Source: Ustilago trichophora (Eukaryota; Basidiomycota; Ustilaginomycetes; Ustilaginales; Ustilaginaceae). From it: a DNA stretch of 64,000 nt. The stretch spans positions 930,001 through 994,000 of the forward strand of contig OOIN01000043.1 of the NCBI GenBank assembly GCA_900323505.1, written 5' to 3'. Shown one piece after another: positions 31,064 to 42,377 of the stretch. Both the position numbers and the translations under genes were made by a program. The notes below the pieces were generated by a model. That model was not told where the DNA came from, ran no database searches, and saw only the letters and a program-made list of their open reading frames with translations. How positions within the stretch are numbered: the first letter of the stretch is position 1; every line of letters starts with the position of its first letter.

Positions 31064-32458
31064 GATAGCACGAGATGCTGACCAAGCGAGCGCAAAAAAG
31101 GAGTTTTAGAGACGTATCCCACCGATGCTCATACGATGCAAAACGAGTCGTGGTCGACATGAGACTTTGGTAAGATAGACAGCAACCAAGGTAAAACACA
31201 AATGCGAGTGAACCCTCCATGTTGGCGGTTGCATATATACGACCACTTGCTTTCTCGATTCCATCCCTAGGCGCTTAGGCAAGGAGGGTTGTGAACAAAG
31301 GATTCGACAGCAAGAAATGTAAAACTGAGAAAGGTGACGTCGACATTCATCGTCAGCCGGCTTTTTTTCCTTTTTTTGCTTTACTTGAAGAAACCATCGT
31401 GACGGTTATCCAGCGATTGCCCTTTGATCGTTCAAAGCGTCCTCCTCCTGCTAACCCTTTTATCGTTAAAGTGGTCATGTAGTACTGTCGAATTGAAAGA
31501 ATACCGGAGAGAAAGGCTGCATGGATGAAAGATTTCTGTGGGGAAAGAAAGCGGATTCCTTTGTCCCACCTCAGATCGGGCCATGGTGCACAAACTTGTT
31601 CCCTTTGACTCTACAACCAACCAACGACCGAACGAACGAAAGAGGACAATCGGGTAAAACTTTATTTAGCCCCTTTGTCCCTGTCCAGCTGTCCAAACGA
31701 ACGCCCACAAGACGCGCCCCACACAATGCATTATCCAGCGCCCCACCGTACTGTATATCCATTCTCGTTTCCTTGCTTCCTTTCATCACCAGGCCCTCCT
31801 TCAAAGGGGAAGCGACACATCATCGCTTCTTCTTCCAAGGAAGCTTTCCTTTGCCAACAAGAACCTTGAGACTGCTTTGCTTTGACATCGTTCAAGCTTT
31901 GTAACACGGCAAAGCCCAACAGTTCCAAGATGAAATTCCGTCCCTGTGATCTATTGTACGAGGCATGCCTCTCCAACCGAACGCGGGTAGTTTCAGCTCA
32001 AAGTTGCTTTGTCTTTGATCAGCGCCAGAACAACCGCACAACACACAGCCAAAACAAACCAAAAGGAAAGGCGAGATGTATATTGTCCAAGCAGATCAAG
32101 CGCAAATAAGTCAGGCGGAGACAAGGAAAAGGATGTGAAAAGGGGCAAGGCCGAGTCACGGACAAAAGTCTGTGCAAAACTTGCCGATAAATAGCGAATG
32201 TGAACCAATATAATAGAAAGAATGCAGGGAGTAAGAGTGGAGGTGAGGGGGGGTTCAAGAACGACTGTCAAAAGTTTTCCGTGCAAAAGGACTGAAGAGG
32301 ACTAGAATAGAGTGGAGTGGAGCAGAGTGGTGCGAAGAAAATATGTCGAGGTACTCAAGTGACATGACAGAGCAACGCAATGCCTCGACTTTTTAGGTAG
32401 CAGTGAAGGGGGGAAAACACCTCTCTCAGATAGCCTTGTTTGTCCGTTAGAACACAAC
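31064..32458. other. Intergenic, no gene recognised
   Basis: Promoter of the KEN-box gene and the 3' region of glo1, both minus-strand. Frames at 31521-31904 (+) and 31993-32286 (-) were inspected. The second begins at TTG and neither has a family signature. Confidence 0.5.
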
Positions 32459-35062
32459 TCAGCGTCGGCTAGAGTAGCTTCCCTGCTGCTGCTGCTGGTG
32501 TGGGCTGTCGTAGTACTGACGCTGCTGCTGGTGGTACTGCTGCTGGTAGCTCTGCTGCTGGTGCTGTGGTGGGTAGTCATCGTAGCTCTGCCCACCGTAT
32601 CGGTTGGCATTGTCCTCGTAATAGGCACCGGCATCACCGGCGTGGTATTCGCCCCAACCCTGCTGGTACTGGCCGCCTGCCGAGCTGCCGCGTCCGTGCT
32701 GGTCGTGACCAAGAGGGCTCTGAGCGTAACCTGCTCGGCTGCCACTACGAGGCTGGTCGTAGTAGCCGCTAAAGCCCTCCTTGCTCTCGCTGACGCTGCT
32801 CTGGTCGTGCATGCGGTAGCTCTCAAAGGTATGCGAGCTGTCCATCCTGCCGCCAGCGAAGCGACCGCCGCTGACCGAGCCAACGGGAGTATCGACACGC
32901 TTGTACTCGGGTCCAGAGCCAATATCGCGGCTGGTCCAGGGAGCCGCCGACTGTCGAGAAGCGGCCTTCTCGCCATGCGACTTCTTGCCTTTGCGCCTCC
33001 AGAGGCAGCAGCCAAGAGCGATGAGAGCCAGAACAGCGGCACCAGCAACTGCGATGCCGATGATCTTGCCGAGGCCAAACTCGGAGGTCGAGTCGCCGTT
33101 CTTGGTGATGGCAGCAGTGTACTTGGTGCTGTTGACAGCGGCAGGAAGCGTAACAAGTGCAGAGCCAAGAGCAGCAGTGAAGGGCACGTTACCGGTACCA
33201 GTGGCGCCAGTGCCGACCATGATCATCTTGGCCTTGCTGGGAACACCACCGACAGTGACGAAGAACATGGCGGGACCAGGTACCATGAGGCGGTTCATGG
33301 CCTTGGTGTTGGGCAAGGGGTTGACCATGTAGGTGACGGAAGCATCGTCGTTGACAGTGTAGGTGTAGTCGAGGTAGACGGCACGCTGACCCATGTTCAT
33401 GGCGTGCGTCGAGAAACCGGGACGGATAATGGCAAACTTGGTGTTGGCTGCCTTGGCGTTGGCGGCAGATCCCATGAAAGTGCCGTTGACGGTAATGTTG
33501 AAGGGGTTGCCACCGTAGAGGACCGAGTCGGGAACGCCCTGGGGAACAGGGCGAGGCTGGTCCCAGTAAGGAGGGTACCACTTCTCAACCTCGTAGGTGG
33601 TGTTGTAAGCCTTGGGGGTGGTACCGGTGGGCATGTCGAGCGAGACGTCCTGGTGAGGGTTGGAACCAGCAATCATGACGGATCCGTCGGGGAGAAGCAC
33701 AGCACTCGAGTGGTAGAGACGAGCGATGGTGGAAGGCTGGAATCCGGCCTTGGAGAGACGCTGACCCTTGGGCTTGGAAGGGTCGTAGAGGACAGGAGTG
33801 TAGGTGGGATCCTGTGCGAGACCCTCGGTGACGACAGTCTTGCCGTTAAAGTTGACCGTGTTGTAGGTGGCGTTGGTGTAACCGGCAGTGCCCTTGTTGG
33901 CACCGTTGACAATGACCATGGTTCCGTCGGGAAGGTGGATGAACTGACCCATGGAACGACCTTCAGGCAGATCCTCCTCCTTGACGTACTGGACGTTGGA
34001 GATCTGGTTGCCCTGGTTATCCTCGGGGGTGATGGACGAGCAGTCGGTCGAAGCGGTGATGCCAAGAATGTCGCCACCAGGACCGGCGTAGTTTCCCCAC
34101 ATCTGGTCGCTCATGACGCTACCACCGCAGAAGAGGATGGTAGGAGTGTAGCCATTCTGAGGAGTGAGAGGAAGCATGGCGGTCGCACCCGAAGCTGGGT
34201 AGACACGGATGACCTGGCCGGGCATATCGGGAAGGGGAGTCTCGACGTTGTTGACGTGGTCCCACAATACGGTCGAGTAGTTGGCCTGCATGAAGATCTT
34301 GCCTGAAGGCATGAGGTAGGTGTGAGGGTACATGTTGAGACCCGAGGTCTTGCCCATAAACTGGCAGACGGACTGGTTGCCCTTGGAAGGAAAATACTCG
34401 TATGTGGGGTTGGAACCTCCTCCTTGGTAAAGGGGGTCAATGTTGGGGGTGTTGCGGTTGATGTATCCACCACCGACGGCACCACCGACAAAGAGGACAC
34501 TACCGTCTTCGAGGACTTCGATACCGGGGTACCATCGAGCCGACTGGAGCATGTTGACCTGTGCGGTGGTGGTACTTGGCGAGTCGATCCAAGTCTTGGA
34601 GCCGGGTTCAAGGAGTCGAATGGCACGAGTGCCATCGTAGTCCTGGTAAGGGTTGAGATTCTGGGCCTGGGCAGCACCACCGTATCCGACGGCCTGGTTA
34701 CCGCCGGCTACGAGCCAAGTGCCGTTACCAAGGGTAGCACCGGAAGCGCAGAAAGTGTTTGTTGTGACAGAGACACCGGTGACAGAGTCGTCGGCAAGAC
34801 TGTAGAAGGAACCCCAAACAGGACGACCATCTGCGAGACGTTTCGAGTTGTTCTCTGCCTTGTCGAGGATAAAGACGTTCTCCTCGTCCATGACACCAAG
34901 CATCATGGCGGAAGCGAGCGAATTGTCATTGACGATCTCAAAGGTACCGGCCTTCTTGGCGGCAGAAGCGCGCGAAGTGAGGGCCAGAGCAGCGGTGGCC
35001 AAGGTGAATGCCTTCTTGGCGAGCGAGGGCCGCCTCGAAGATGAGGAAGCGTGCCGCGTCAT
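32459..35062 (-). CDS. glo1: Glyoxal oxidase, membrane-anchored copper radical oxidase, 867 aa
   Basis: A copper radical enzyme that oxidises aldehydes such as glyoxal and methylglyoxal to acids, making extracellular H2O2. The frame is open to 35239, but I place the start at 35062 (MTRHASSSSRR) because it precedes a signal-like hydrophobic segment at 16-34. Active-site residues are all visible: C105 (FCASGATLGNG) and Y178 (ARWYPG) for the Cys-Tyr cofactor, Y450 and H451 (RLYHSSAVLLPDGS), and H553 (FSTHAMNMGQR) for copper. A transmembrane segment at about 667-688 is followed by a basic stop and a cytosolic tail of about 180 residues, increasingly rich in Gln, Tyr and Gly. The layout fits Ustilago maydis Glo1, a membrane protein needed for filamentous growth and virulence. 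Confidence 0.95.
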   Translation of the reverse strand: MTRHASSSSRRPSLAKKAFTLATAALALTSRASAAKKAGTFEIVNDNSLASAMMLGVMDEENVFILDKAENNSKRLADGRPVWGSFYSLADDSVTGVSVTTNTFCASGATLGNGTWLVAGGNQAVGYGGAAQAQNLNPYQDYDGTRAIRLLEPGSKTWIDSPSTTTAQVNMLQSARWYPGIEVLEDGSVLFVGGAVGGGYINRNTPNIDPLYQGGGSNPTYEYFPSKGNQSVCQFMGKTSGLNMYPHTYLMPSGKIFMQANYSTVLWDHVNNVETPLPDMPGQVIRVYPASGATAMLPLTPQNGYTPTILFCGGSVMSDQMWGNYAGPGGDILGITASTDCSSITPEDNQGNQISNVQYVKEEDLPEGRSMGQFIHLPDGTMVIVNGANKGTAGYTNATYNTVNFNGKTVVTEGLAQDPTYTPVLYDPSKPKGQRLSKAGFQPSTIARLYHSSAVLLPDGSVMIAGSNPHQDVSLDMPTGTTPKAYNTTYEVEKWYPPYWDQPRPVPQGVPDSVLYGGNPFNITVNGTFMGSAANAKAANTKFAIIRPGFSTHAMNMGQRAVYLDYTYTVNDDASVTYMVNPLPNTKAMNRLMVPGPAMFFVTVGGVPSKAKMIMVGTGATGTGNVPFTAALGSALVTLPAAVNSTKYTAAITKNGDSTSEFGLGKIIGIAVAGAAVLALIALGCCLWRRKGKKSHGEKAASRQSAAPWTSRDIGSGPEYKRVDTPVGSVSGGRFAGGRMDSSHTFESYRMHDQSSVSESKEGFSGYYDQPRSGSRAGYAQSPLGHDQHGRGSSAGGQYQQGWGEYHAGDAGAYYEDNANRYGGQSYDDYPPQHQQQSYQQQYHQQQRQYYDSPHQQQQQGSYSSRR

Positions 35063-37867
35063 GATGTGTGCGAGTGTATGGGTGGGTCTGCCTTTGGTGC
35101 CGATCCAATGGGCGAAGATGGATGCGCTGTCGATGCTTTTCCTTGGGTGGTATGCGGTGGAAGGGGCAGGAGAAGCGAGCGTTGTGGGTGGGCGAGGATG
35201 TTGACTTTCCTTTGTTGGCAGCTTTAAACAAGGATCCAAGTGGGCCTCGGAAAGGAAGAGTCGTGTATCGTTGGTGAAGAGGGGGAGAAACAGGGATAGC
35301 GGATGGGATATGAGAGGAGGAGACGATGGAGGACGGATGAGGTAGAAAGGAAGGTGCGATGCAATGTCGATAGATAGGCGGCGAGGAAAGGGAAGTGTGT
35401 GTGTGTGTGTGTTGCCAGCCGGCAGCAGCGTTAGTTGAAAGGGGAAAGAGAGAGAGAGACAGGGACAAAGACAGCGACAGGGGAAGACTGAGGCGTGGTT
35501 TGGTCTGGGTGGGTTTGGTGGATGGGCGGGCTGGCGGGCGTGGTTTAGGTGCCTGGCTTAGCTGGCTGGCTGGCGTCGTTGCACAGCACCAAAAGAAGGC
35601 GAAAGCAGCAGCGGATGTGCTGGACTGGACAAGGGCGTCGCGGCAGAATTTCACTTTCTAACCCTTTTTTTTTTAAAAAACAAAAATGAGGCCCAAACAA
35701 CAGCACTGCGTAGCACAGCACTCAGCAAACATGCATACACACGCACGCCACGCGGAAGGCACTTGGGCACTGAGCGCAGCAGGGAGGAATTCACAGGAGA
35801 AGGCTTTGGGTTGGTCTCAGTTGGGACCTGCCATTCCGATTTTTGATTTTTTTTGACAGGAAGCGAGCAGATCACAGCAAAACAGGCGGACCAGCCGTGC
35901 TCTCGACGGGGATCCCCGCTGCTTCTGCTTTTTCTGCCGCCTCTGTGGTTTTGGCCCCTTTTTCATAGATTCTTATTTTGAAAACAAAAACAAAATCTTC
36001 GGTCAGCAAACGGTTCACGCCAGAGAAACGCTCAACATGCTCGCGTCAGCTCAGCTGCACATCGCAGCAAAAAAGCAAAGACGCGAGATGCCTTTGCTTT
36101 GCATCTCGATGTCGAGAAATTTTTATACTTCTTTTTTCAGAAATTTGTACATCCTCTGCAAACTCGGCACAGGAGATGCAGTTGTAATACAGTACTGTAC
36201 AGCACAGTACAAACATCATCGCCCTTTTCTCTCACTCTTGGTGGCGCGATTCTTCGATTGTGCCTGTGTATCTGTTGGATTCAAAGGCGGCGATTCAAAA
36301 ATTCGTCTTCAGTTGCAGCACCGTTGCCGGCAAAAAAAAGCACGTCAATCTCATCCTCAGAGAAGTAGAGTCTCTGTGTGAATATGTTCAGCGCTTTGCT
36401 TTTTGCTTTGTCTTTGCTTGCGATTGTCCAACAACATGGTTTCCGAAGGAGGCAGCAGCAGCTTCAAATAATTCATGATGGCTCCGGTGACCGGCCAAAC
36501 CATGTGCGATGCGCTTGTGCTTGCGTCTTGTGGAAAAGTCAACTCAGTCGAAACCGCAGGCAAAGAAAACACAAACAAGAGGGTACTGTAGCAGACAAAT
36601 CTGATGTCACCTTTCTGCGAAGTGTCCTGTTGGCCGAAATTCCTTCTTTGCCCCCATCATGTCCTCGCAATTCCGAGCGCAAGAACAGCCGCTACGTTCC
36701 ATGCTCTCTTTGAGGCTCGACAGGGGCTCGGATCGACTTTCCTCGTCGTAGCAATCGTCGTCGTCGGTCTTTCGGTGCCGAACATGCTTTTGGTTTTTTT
36801 TTGTTTGTTTATTTTCCTTTGACCCTGTTTGCTTCTCTTGACATCGCCGTAAGAGTGGTGCCTGACAGAAGAGGAGGACGAGATCTGCTGTCCAGATGAC
36901 GGTTGCCTGCACGTCTTTCGGCTTGAAGTACAGATCTGACTTGTTTGCCGACTGCCGCTCGGCTCTCAAGCGTCGTAGGTTAATTACAGTACAGCAACAC
37001 TGCGGCTTTCTTTCGATCGGTGATCGCCGTTGGTGCAGCTGTTTGACGTCTCTGTTGATCCACATCCTGTTGAATCGAGCAACTGAATGCACCGTGCCGA
37101 CCTTGACTCGGCCTCGGCTTGTCCAATTTTTTAAATTTTTTTTTTCCCCTGTTTGCAAGGCGCGCAAGTCGAGGAACCTCGCGGACAACCGACGCAGCAC
37201 GCATCATTCAAGCTTCTTGTCTTAATCATGCCACAAGAGTACTGCATAGTACTGTAGGAATCAGCGGCTAACTTGCACCAAGCTACAGTACCATGCATCA
37301 CCCGTGTCGGAGTGGCCGATGAAATGTCGACGCCTCTCTTGGCCAATCGACTCAAAGTGGTATGCGATCGCGTGCCCTTGGTGTGTGGCTTGAGCCGCCC
37401 CGCCAGCATCCATATCATGCCCACCACCAAACTTCATCTTGTGGAGAAAAAGCTTAGGACGATCCGTCCACGGCGATGCCCGAGGCTCTCGTGCCTTTCA
37501 TCTCGGAGCAAGCCTTAACTTTAGCCAAATGCGAGCCCCTCCCTTCCAAAGCGGTCCCAGTCCAGCTGACACAATGGCGTAGAAGCGCTAGGAAGAAGGA
37601 GCGGCTTGGTCGACGTGCATGACATCCTCACCTTGAATTTCTGGTCCCGTCTCCGTCTACAAAATCTGTACTGAGGCTTGGCTCAAATGTGGAGGCTCGC
37701 AAACCTGCAGATCTTCGCAGCACGAGCCTTCAAAAGCTTGGCAGGAATTTCGTTTGGACTCTCTGCATGCCTCATCCCGTAAGTGCTCTCTAAGCAGGAA
37801 ACAGATGGCAATCCGAATCTGTGGCTCTGCGTAGTCTAAGTAAGGTCGGATGCATACAGTACAGGCG

Positions 37868-37893
37868 TGGCTTGGCTTGGCTCGGCTTGGCTC
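37868..37893. repeat. TTGGC/TCGGC pentamer repeat
   Basis: Five near-identical TTGGC-type units in tandem within the gene-poor stretch, flanked on both sides by TACAGTA copies. Confidence 0.85.
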
Positions 37894-39984
37894 GAGGTGC
37901 TTGTACAGTACATCCTGCTGTGGTGGAAGAATGTTTCGTGACAGCTCTTTTGATTGCCGAGCTACTCGCCGCCGACACGGGATCCTTTAATCGACCAACT
38001 TATTCACACTTAACAGAGAATAATCAACTTCCCTCGCCATGCTGTTCTTCGGTGTTCATGTGAATCGAGCAGAGTTCAAGAGACAAGAGTCGGCTGGTCC
38101 TTGGCGTCAAACGCGTCTCTTTCCCGATGCTCTCTTGGCGCTGCGTGACATTGGCTGGCGAGTGCAACCCTTTGGATCTCCGCCATCGCGTTCCGGCTTT
38201 TCAAGCAACAACTCACGTGTTGCCGGAGTGAGACGGTGTTGGCCTGCTCTCACTGATGTGCTTCGTGGTAGGTTTGAGTGGGTGGGTGGGTGATCGATCG
38301 TCAGAGCATTGCCAAGTCTCTGCTCGCCCCGAGCGGGGTCGGACGACGATTTCAGAAGGCGACTCACGATAACCGAGAAGGCCGCATGGTGGTGAAAGCT
38401 CCTTCTCCCCTCGGACTCCTCTTGTCGTGGCAGCAAAGTCTTGGGCAGGATAAGGCCGACAACAGCGCTTTTAGATCCAGCAGGCACGTTCCTTTCTGCG
38501 ACGGGCTGGTCGGCTGTTCTGGTCGTCCTTCGTACCTTCGCATTCTACGTCGAATACAATGTTGGTTGACCTCTGCCGGTCGCCTCGCATGCTGCATATG
38601 CCTGTTTTCGGAAAGACGTCAGGAACTCAAAGATCGGACATTGCCACACTAGCTGCCGATACGTTGTTTAGCCTTTGGATTCCGGCGACTTGCAGGATCG
38701 GGAACGGCAGCAGCTGTATGTAGCTCGCGCCGAACCTCACAATATGCCGTATAGTAGCAGCCGTGTGGCAGACCTTGTTGATGATCCCGATTCATCCAAT
38801 CTAGCCGGCGGTCTGGGATCACGCCGTGTAAAGATCGAGATCGGCATCGAGCGAACAATCAGATACCTGGCTGGAGCTCTTCCAATGGCTATACCTCGGT
38901 TCTCGAATGCCTTTCTGTAGTCGATTGGCTTGTGTCTGGCAAGAAAAATCGCCGAAGACGTGCGCTTCTTCCCTGCGACGTTTCACTTTTTTGCCGTTGC
39001 TGTGCATGTGATGTAGGACGCCTCCGCTCCGTGGCGTCGGCTGGTCTTCTGCCGTGAGGTACTGTACAGTGTCACTCGTCCGTGACATCCTGCTTTGACG
39101 ATGATGAGTTCATCAGGGAGACGCTCATGCTTGTTTGGGGGAGATGTGTGATCGGCAATATCCAACATACTTTCTTCGGGTGTCGCACAAATTTATACCC
39201 TCTCTTTTTGCGCCCCTGATTTCCTCTCCAAATTTTGTGACATGCGATGCATAGACAGCAAGAAAACAACAGAGCAAACGGCTCGCTAGATTTCGTCTTC
39301 CCTTCGAACGACACGGCCGGATAGAACTTTTGAAGAATCGGGGTCCTATCGCTTTAGGTCGATTTCGATCAGCCGCCCGTTGACAAAGTCCAGCCGCTTC
39401 TACGACTTCTCGCGCTAGCGACTCTTCCAACACTCAACCAGGATCGCCCCGACTTTTCTGTGTCAACCATCTACATATTGTCACTCATCCGTGTACGATT
39501 TCGATGGGATGTTAGAGTCAAAAGATTCGCATCCAGCCTTGGTTGCGGCAGAGGTTGAGATGCAGTCAACGCTGGCTCTGATTCGGTTTGTGTACTAATT
39601 TTGTAGTTGACTTGGTGTGCTTCTCTTTCTAAGAGATTGTATTGCCAGCTAAATTTTGTAAATCGTTGTCCAGACAGAGCGATCAGCAGCAGCACGTCTT
39701 GATCACGCAGAGACTGCTGCTCTTCTGCAGGGACTGGCGCAAGGCTGGCGAGAAGAACAAGAGGGGAAAAAAAACAAAAAAAGGAGCCCAATCTCGGTTG
39801 CAGTCAAATTGCACCGTGTCAGGTGGCCAACCCTCCTCGCACAGCACACAGAGCACAGCAAATAGCACAGTCCAGCGCAAGAAGCGTGTAGACAACTTGT
39901 CAGGCAGGAGACGAGAAGAAAATTCACATCTTTTTGCACCCACAGCAGAGAACAGCGCGCGCACCTGTTCTCAGCAGAGACAGG

Positions 39985-40045
39985 CCACACAGACACACAG
40001 ACACACACACACAGACACACACACACAGACACACACACAGAGACA
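39985..40045. repeat. CA/GACA microsatellite
   Basis: About 60 bases of CA units interrupted by periodic GA, upstream of the Grp1-like gene. Confidence 0.9.
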
Positions 40046-40085
40046 GATCAGACTGCGAAATTGCAGCGTGTGGCTCAACAGAGCT

Positions 40086-40087
<2 letters not shown>

Positions 40088-40128
<41 letters not shown>
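40088..40128. repeat. GA dinucleotide repeat
   Basis: About 20 copies of GA just upstream of the likely 5' leader of the Grp1-like gene; it yields a spurious Arg-Glu repeat frame. Confidence 0.95.
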
Positions 40129-40129
<1 letters not shown>

Positions 40130-40400
40130 CGAGAAACAGCAACTACGTTACGCCAGGAGTCGTGTCCGCGTGTCCGCTTCCGCAACAGCAGCAGACATAG
40201 AAGCAGCAAGTGAAGCTGAGCTTGTCTCTCTCCCAAGGCCTTGTGATCTTCACACCATCTCCCCTTTGTTCCGCAGTTCCCGGTTTCGATATCGTCGAGC
40301 TTCGTTCGTTTTCTCTTTTCTCTCTCTCTCATCGTCTCATACCTGTCTCAGACCCGTCTCGTCTTCTCGTCTCGGCTTCAGCATCGGCTCGATTGTATCG

Positions 40401-40894
40401 GTAAGTGTTCTTCTCCGCACATGTTTTCCATGTGCCCAACTGCAGCCCTGATTCGCCATCAGACGCCTCTTCGACCCGACGACGGTGACAGCCAACCATA
40501 GCAATGATTGCCCGACACAGCGCACGCTACATGCCGGCGTCGCAGACTGCTCGATTCAGCAGGTGTATTCGAGACGCAATACTTCTCTCAACACATCGAT
40601 GTTCAACAGACACTCAGATTTCATTGGACAGCTGCTGACTCTCTCCTCCTCCTCACGTTTTGCTCCCGCACTCTCTACCGCGTTCACTTGCACATCGGCT
40701 CTTCCGCTTCATCGCCGTTTCAACTTTTTCGGATCATCCGTTCTTGTCTTGCTGCGCGCACCATTCTGCACCGCCACTTCCGCACTTTTGATTTCGCACG
40801 CCATCTCCCTGCTACTTGCCATCTCTGGCTTGCTGAACACCACCCGCAGATAGTCCTCGGATACCTCTATAGCTCGTCTAACCTCAGAATCTAG
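40401..40894 (+). other. Probable 5' leader intron of the Grp1-like gene
   Basis: A strong donor, GTAAGTG, lies at 40401 after a C/T-rich leader. Acceptor candidates CTCAG (ending 40886) and TCTAG (ending 40894) lie just before the ATG at 40901. Frames inside are not convincing. Leader introns are common in fungal RNA-binding protein genes, but this one is inferred only from splice signals. Confidence 0.5.
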
Positions 40895-40900
40895 TTCAAG

Positions 40901-42377
40901 ATGGCCGCCAAAGTTTACGTCGGAAACCTCTCGTGGAACACCACTGATGACAGCCTCGCCCACGCCTTCTCGGCTTACGGCCAGCTCACTGACTACATTG
41001 TCATGAAGGACCGCGAGACCGGCCGCTCCCGTGGTTTCGGCTTTGTCACCTTCGCCACTCAGGGCGAGGCTGACGCTGCCATCGCCGCCCTCAACGAGCA
41101 GGAGCTCGACGGCCGACGCATCCGTGTCAACATGGCCAACTCCCGCCCCGCTGGCGGTATGGGTGGTGGCTACGGCGGTGTCACTGGCCAGTACGGCGCC
41201 AACGCCTACGGCGGCCAGGGTGGCTACGGTGGCTACGGTGGTCAGCCTGGTGGATTCCAGCAGCCCGGCGGCTACCCCCAGCAGGGCGGTTACGGAGGCT
41301 ACCAGCAGCCCGGTTTCCAGCCCCAGCAGGGCGGCTACGGCGCTCCTCAGCAGGGTTACGGTGCTCCCCAGCAGGGTGGCTACGGCGGGTAAGTACTTTC
41401 TCTTTCCCCTTATCCTTTCGGATTTCACACAGCCAGATGGTTCCAGGCAGCTCCGTTCCAGATTTTCGGGTTCCATGCGCCGGCTCAAGTACAGGCTCAG
41501 GCTCTTTGCGATGCATTCGTCTCTGCGCACCATCACCACGCCATCATATGCAGGCCAAGCCAGTGCTTTAAGCCTCGTATCTCGCCTGCGTCCAAGTGAA
41601 GCAGGATGCAACTCTTCTCAAGGTGGCCACAGCACCTTGGGCGTACAGACAACATTGTTGCGCTGCGTTGCTTCTTGTTGCAAAGTCGTGCTCCGTTCTG
41701 GTCGCGTGCAGACAATGCGTCCCCTCCTCCCCGACAATTGTCCAGCTCGTTCGTATTCTCAACTGTGCCTCTTCGTTTTTGTATTGTTCCACTCTCCTTT
41801 CTCGACACTCTCTCTCGGTCGCTGCTTCGTCTTGGATTCTCTCGTTCCGGTTCCGTTGCTTCGGTCGCCTTTCTCGTCTCGTCAACGCTCGTCAACTCGC
41901 TCGTTTCTTGGTCTCGCCGCCTCGTTCTCGGTTTCTTGGTCTCGGTCTCGGTCTCGACTCCTTCGGTATGACGCAACAACAGCTACGGTGCCCAGCAGGG
42001 CTTCCAGCAGCCCGCCCAGCAGAACGGCGGTGCTTACAACGGCCAGGGCTACTAAGCTCCCTGGCGTTTCGTCTCGGCCTCCTCAAGCTTCGTCTCTCAA
42101 CTACATGTCGTTCTAGCTAATCTAGTCGATGTCCTTTGTCTCTTTCCGTGTTCTGTAGTCTCGAGTTGATATGAATCGATCCGGATTCTCAACCCCGCTT
42201 CTATTGTCCGTCCCTGCTCTGTTCATGGGTTCGTTTCTGTCTCTGTTGCTGTTTGAGCCTGGAACCACCTAACTGATCCGCACGCCATCCTCACTCATGA
42301 ACATCCAAACTAACACATTCTTCCTCCTCCTTTGCATGCCACTTGGTTTTGACAGATACAACGGCCAGAGCCAGTAA
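40901..42377 (+). CDS. grp1: Glycine/glutamine-rich RRM protein (Grp1-like), alternative last exons
   Basis: A small RNA-binding protein: one RRM at residues 3-78 with RNP2 (KVYVGNLSW) and RNP1 (RGFGFVTF), then a low-complexity tail of GGYGG and PQQGG units. In U. maydis Grp1 is an accessory component of endosomal mRNA transport together with Rrm4; orthology is inferred from layout. Exon 1 is 40901-41388, ending GG before GTAAGT. Two acceptors restore phase. AACAACAG ending 41982 opens exon 41983-42055, which reads YGAQQGFQQPAQQNGGAYNGQGY and stop. TTTGACAG ending 42355 opens exon 42356-42377, which reads YNGQSQ and stop. The second has a perfect ACTAAC branch site and a better pyrimidine tract. 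The products would be 186 and 169 residues. Confidence 0.85.

Larger units (their letters stand above)
35063..40400. other. Gene-poor, repeat-rich intergenic region, no gene recognised
   Basis: Over 5 kb between the divergent starts of glo1 and the Grp1-like gene. Frames such as 36607-37200 (-), 38107-38487 (-) and 39642-40451 (+) have skewed Lys/Arg/Ser/Cys composition, and some consist of repeat translation. Landmarks are poly-T runs, TACTGTACAGTA-type palindromes (36188-36210, about 37239-37256, 37903-37911, 39059-39070), a TTGGC repeat (37868-37893), a CA array and a GA array. A non-coding transcript, small secreted proteins with introns, or long leaders of the two genes could be hidden here. 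Confidence 0.5.

Noticed and set aside
36607..37200. 197-codon minus-strand frame in the gene-poor region
   Set aside because: Rich in Arg, Lys, Cys and Ser without domain, and codon use differs from the real genes.
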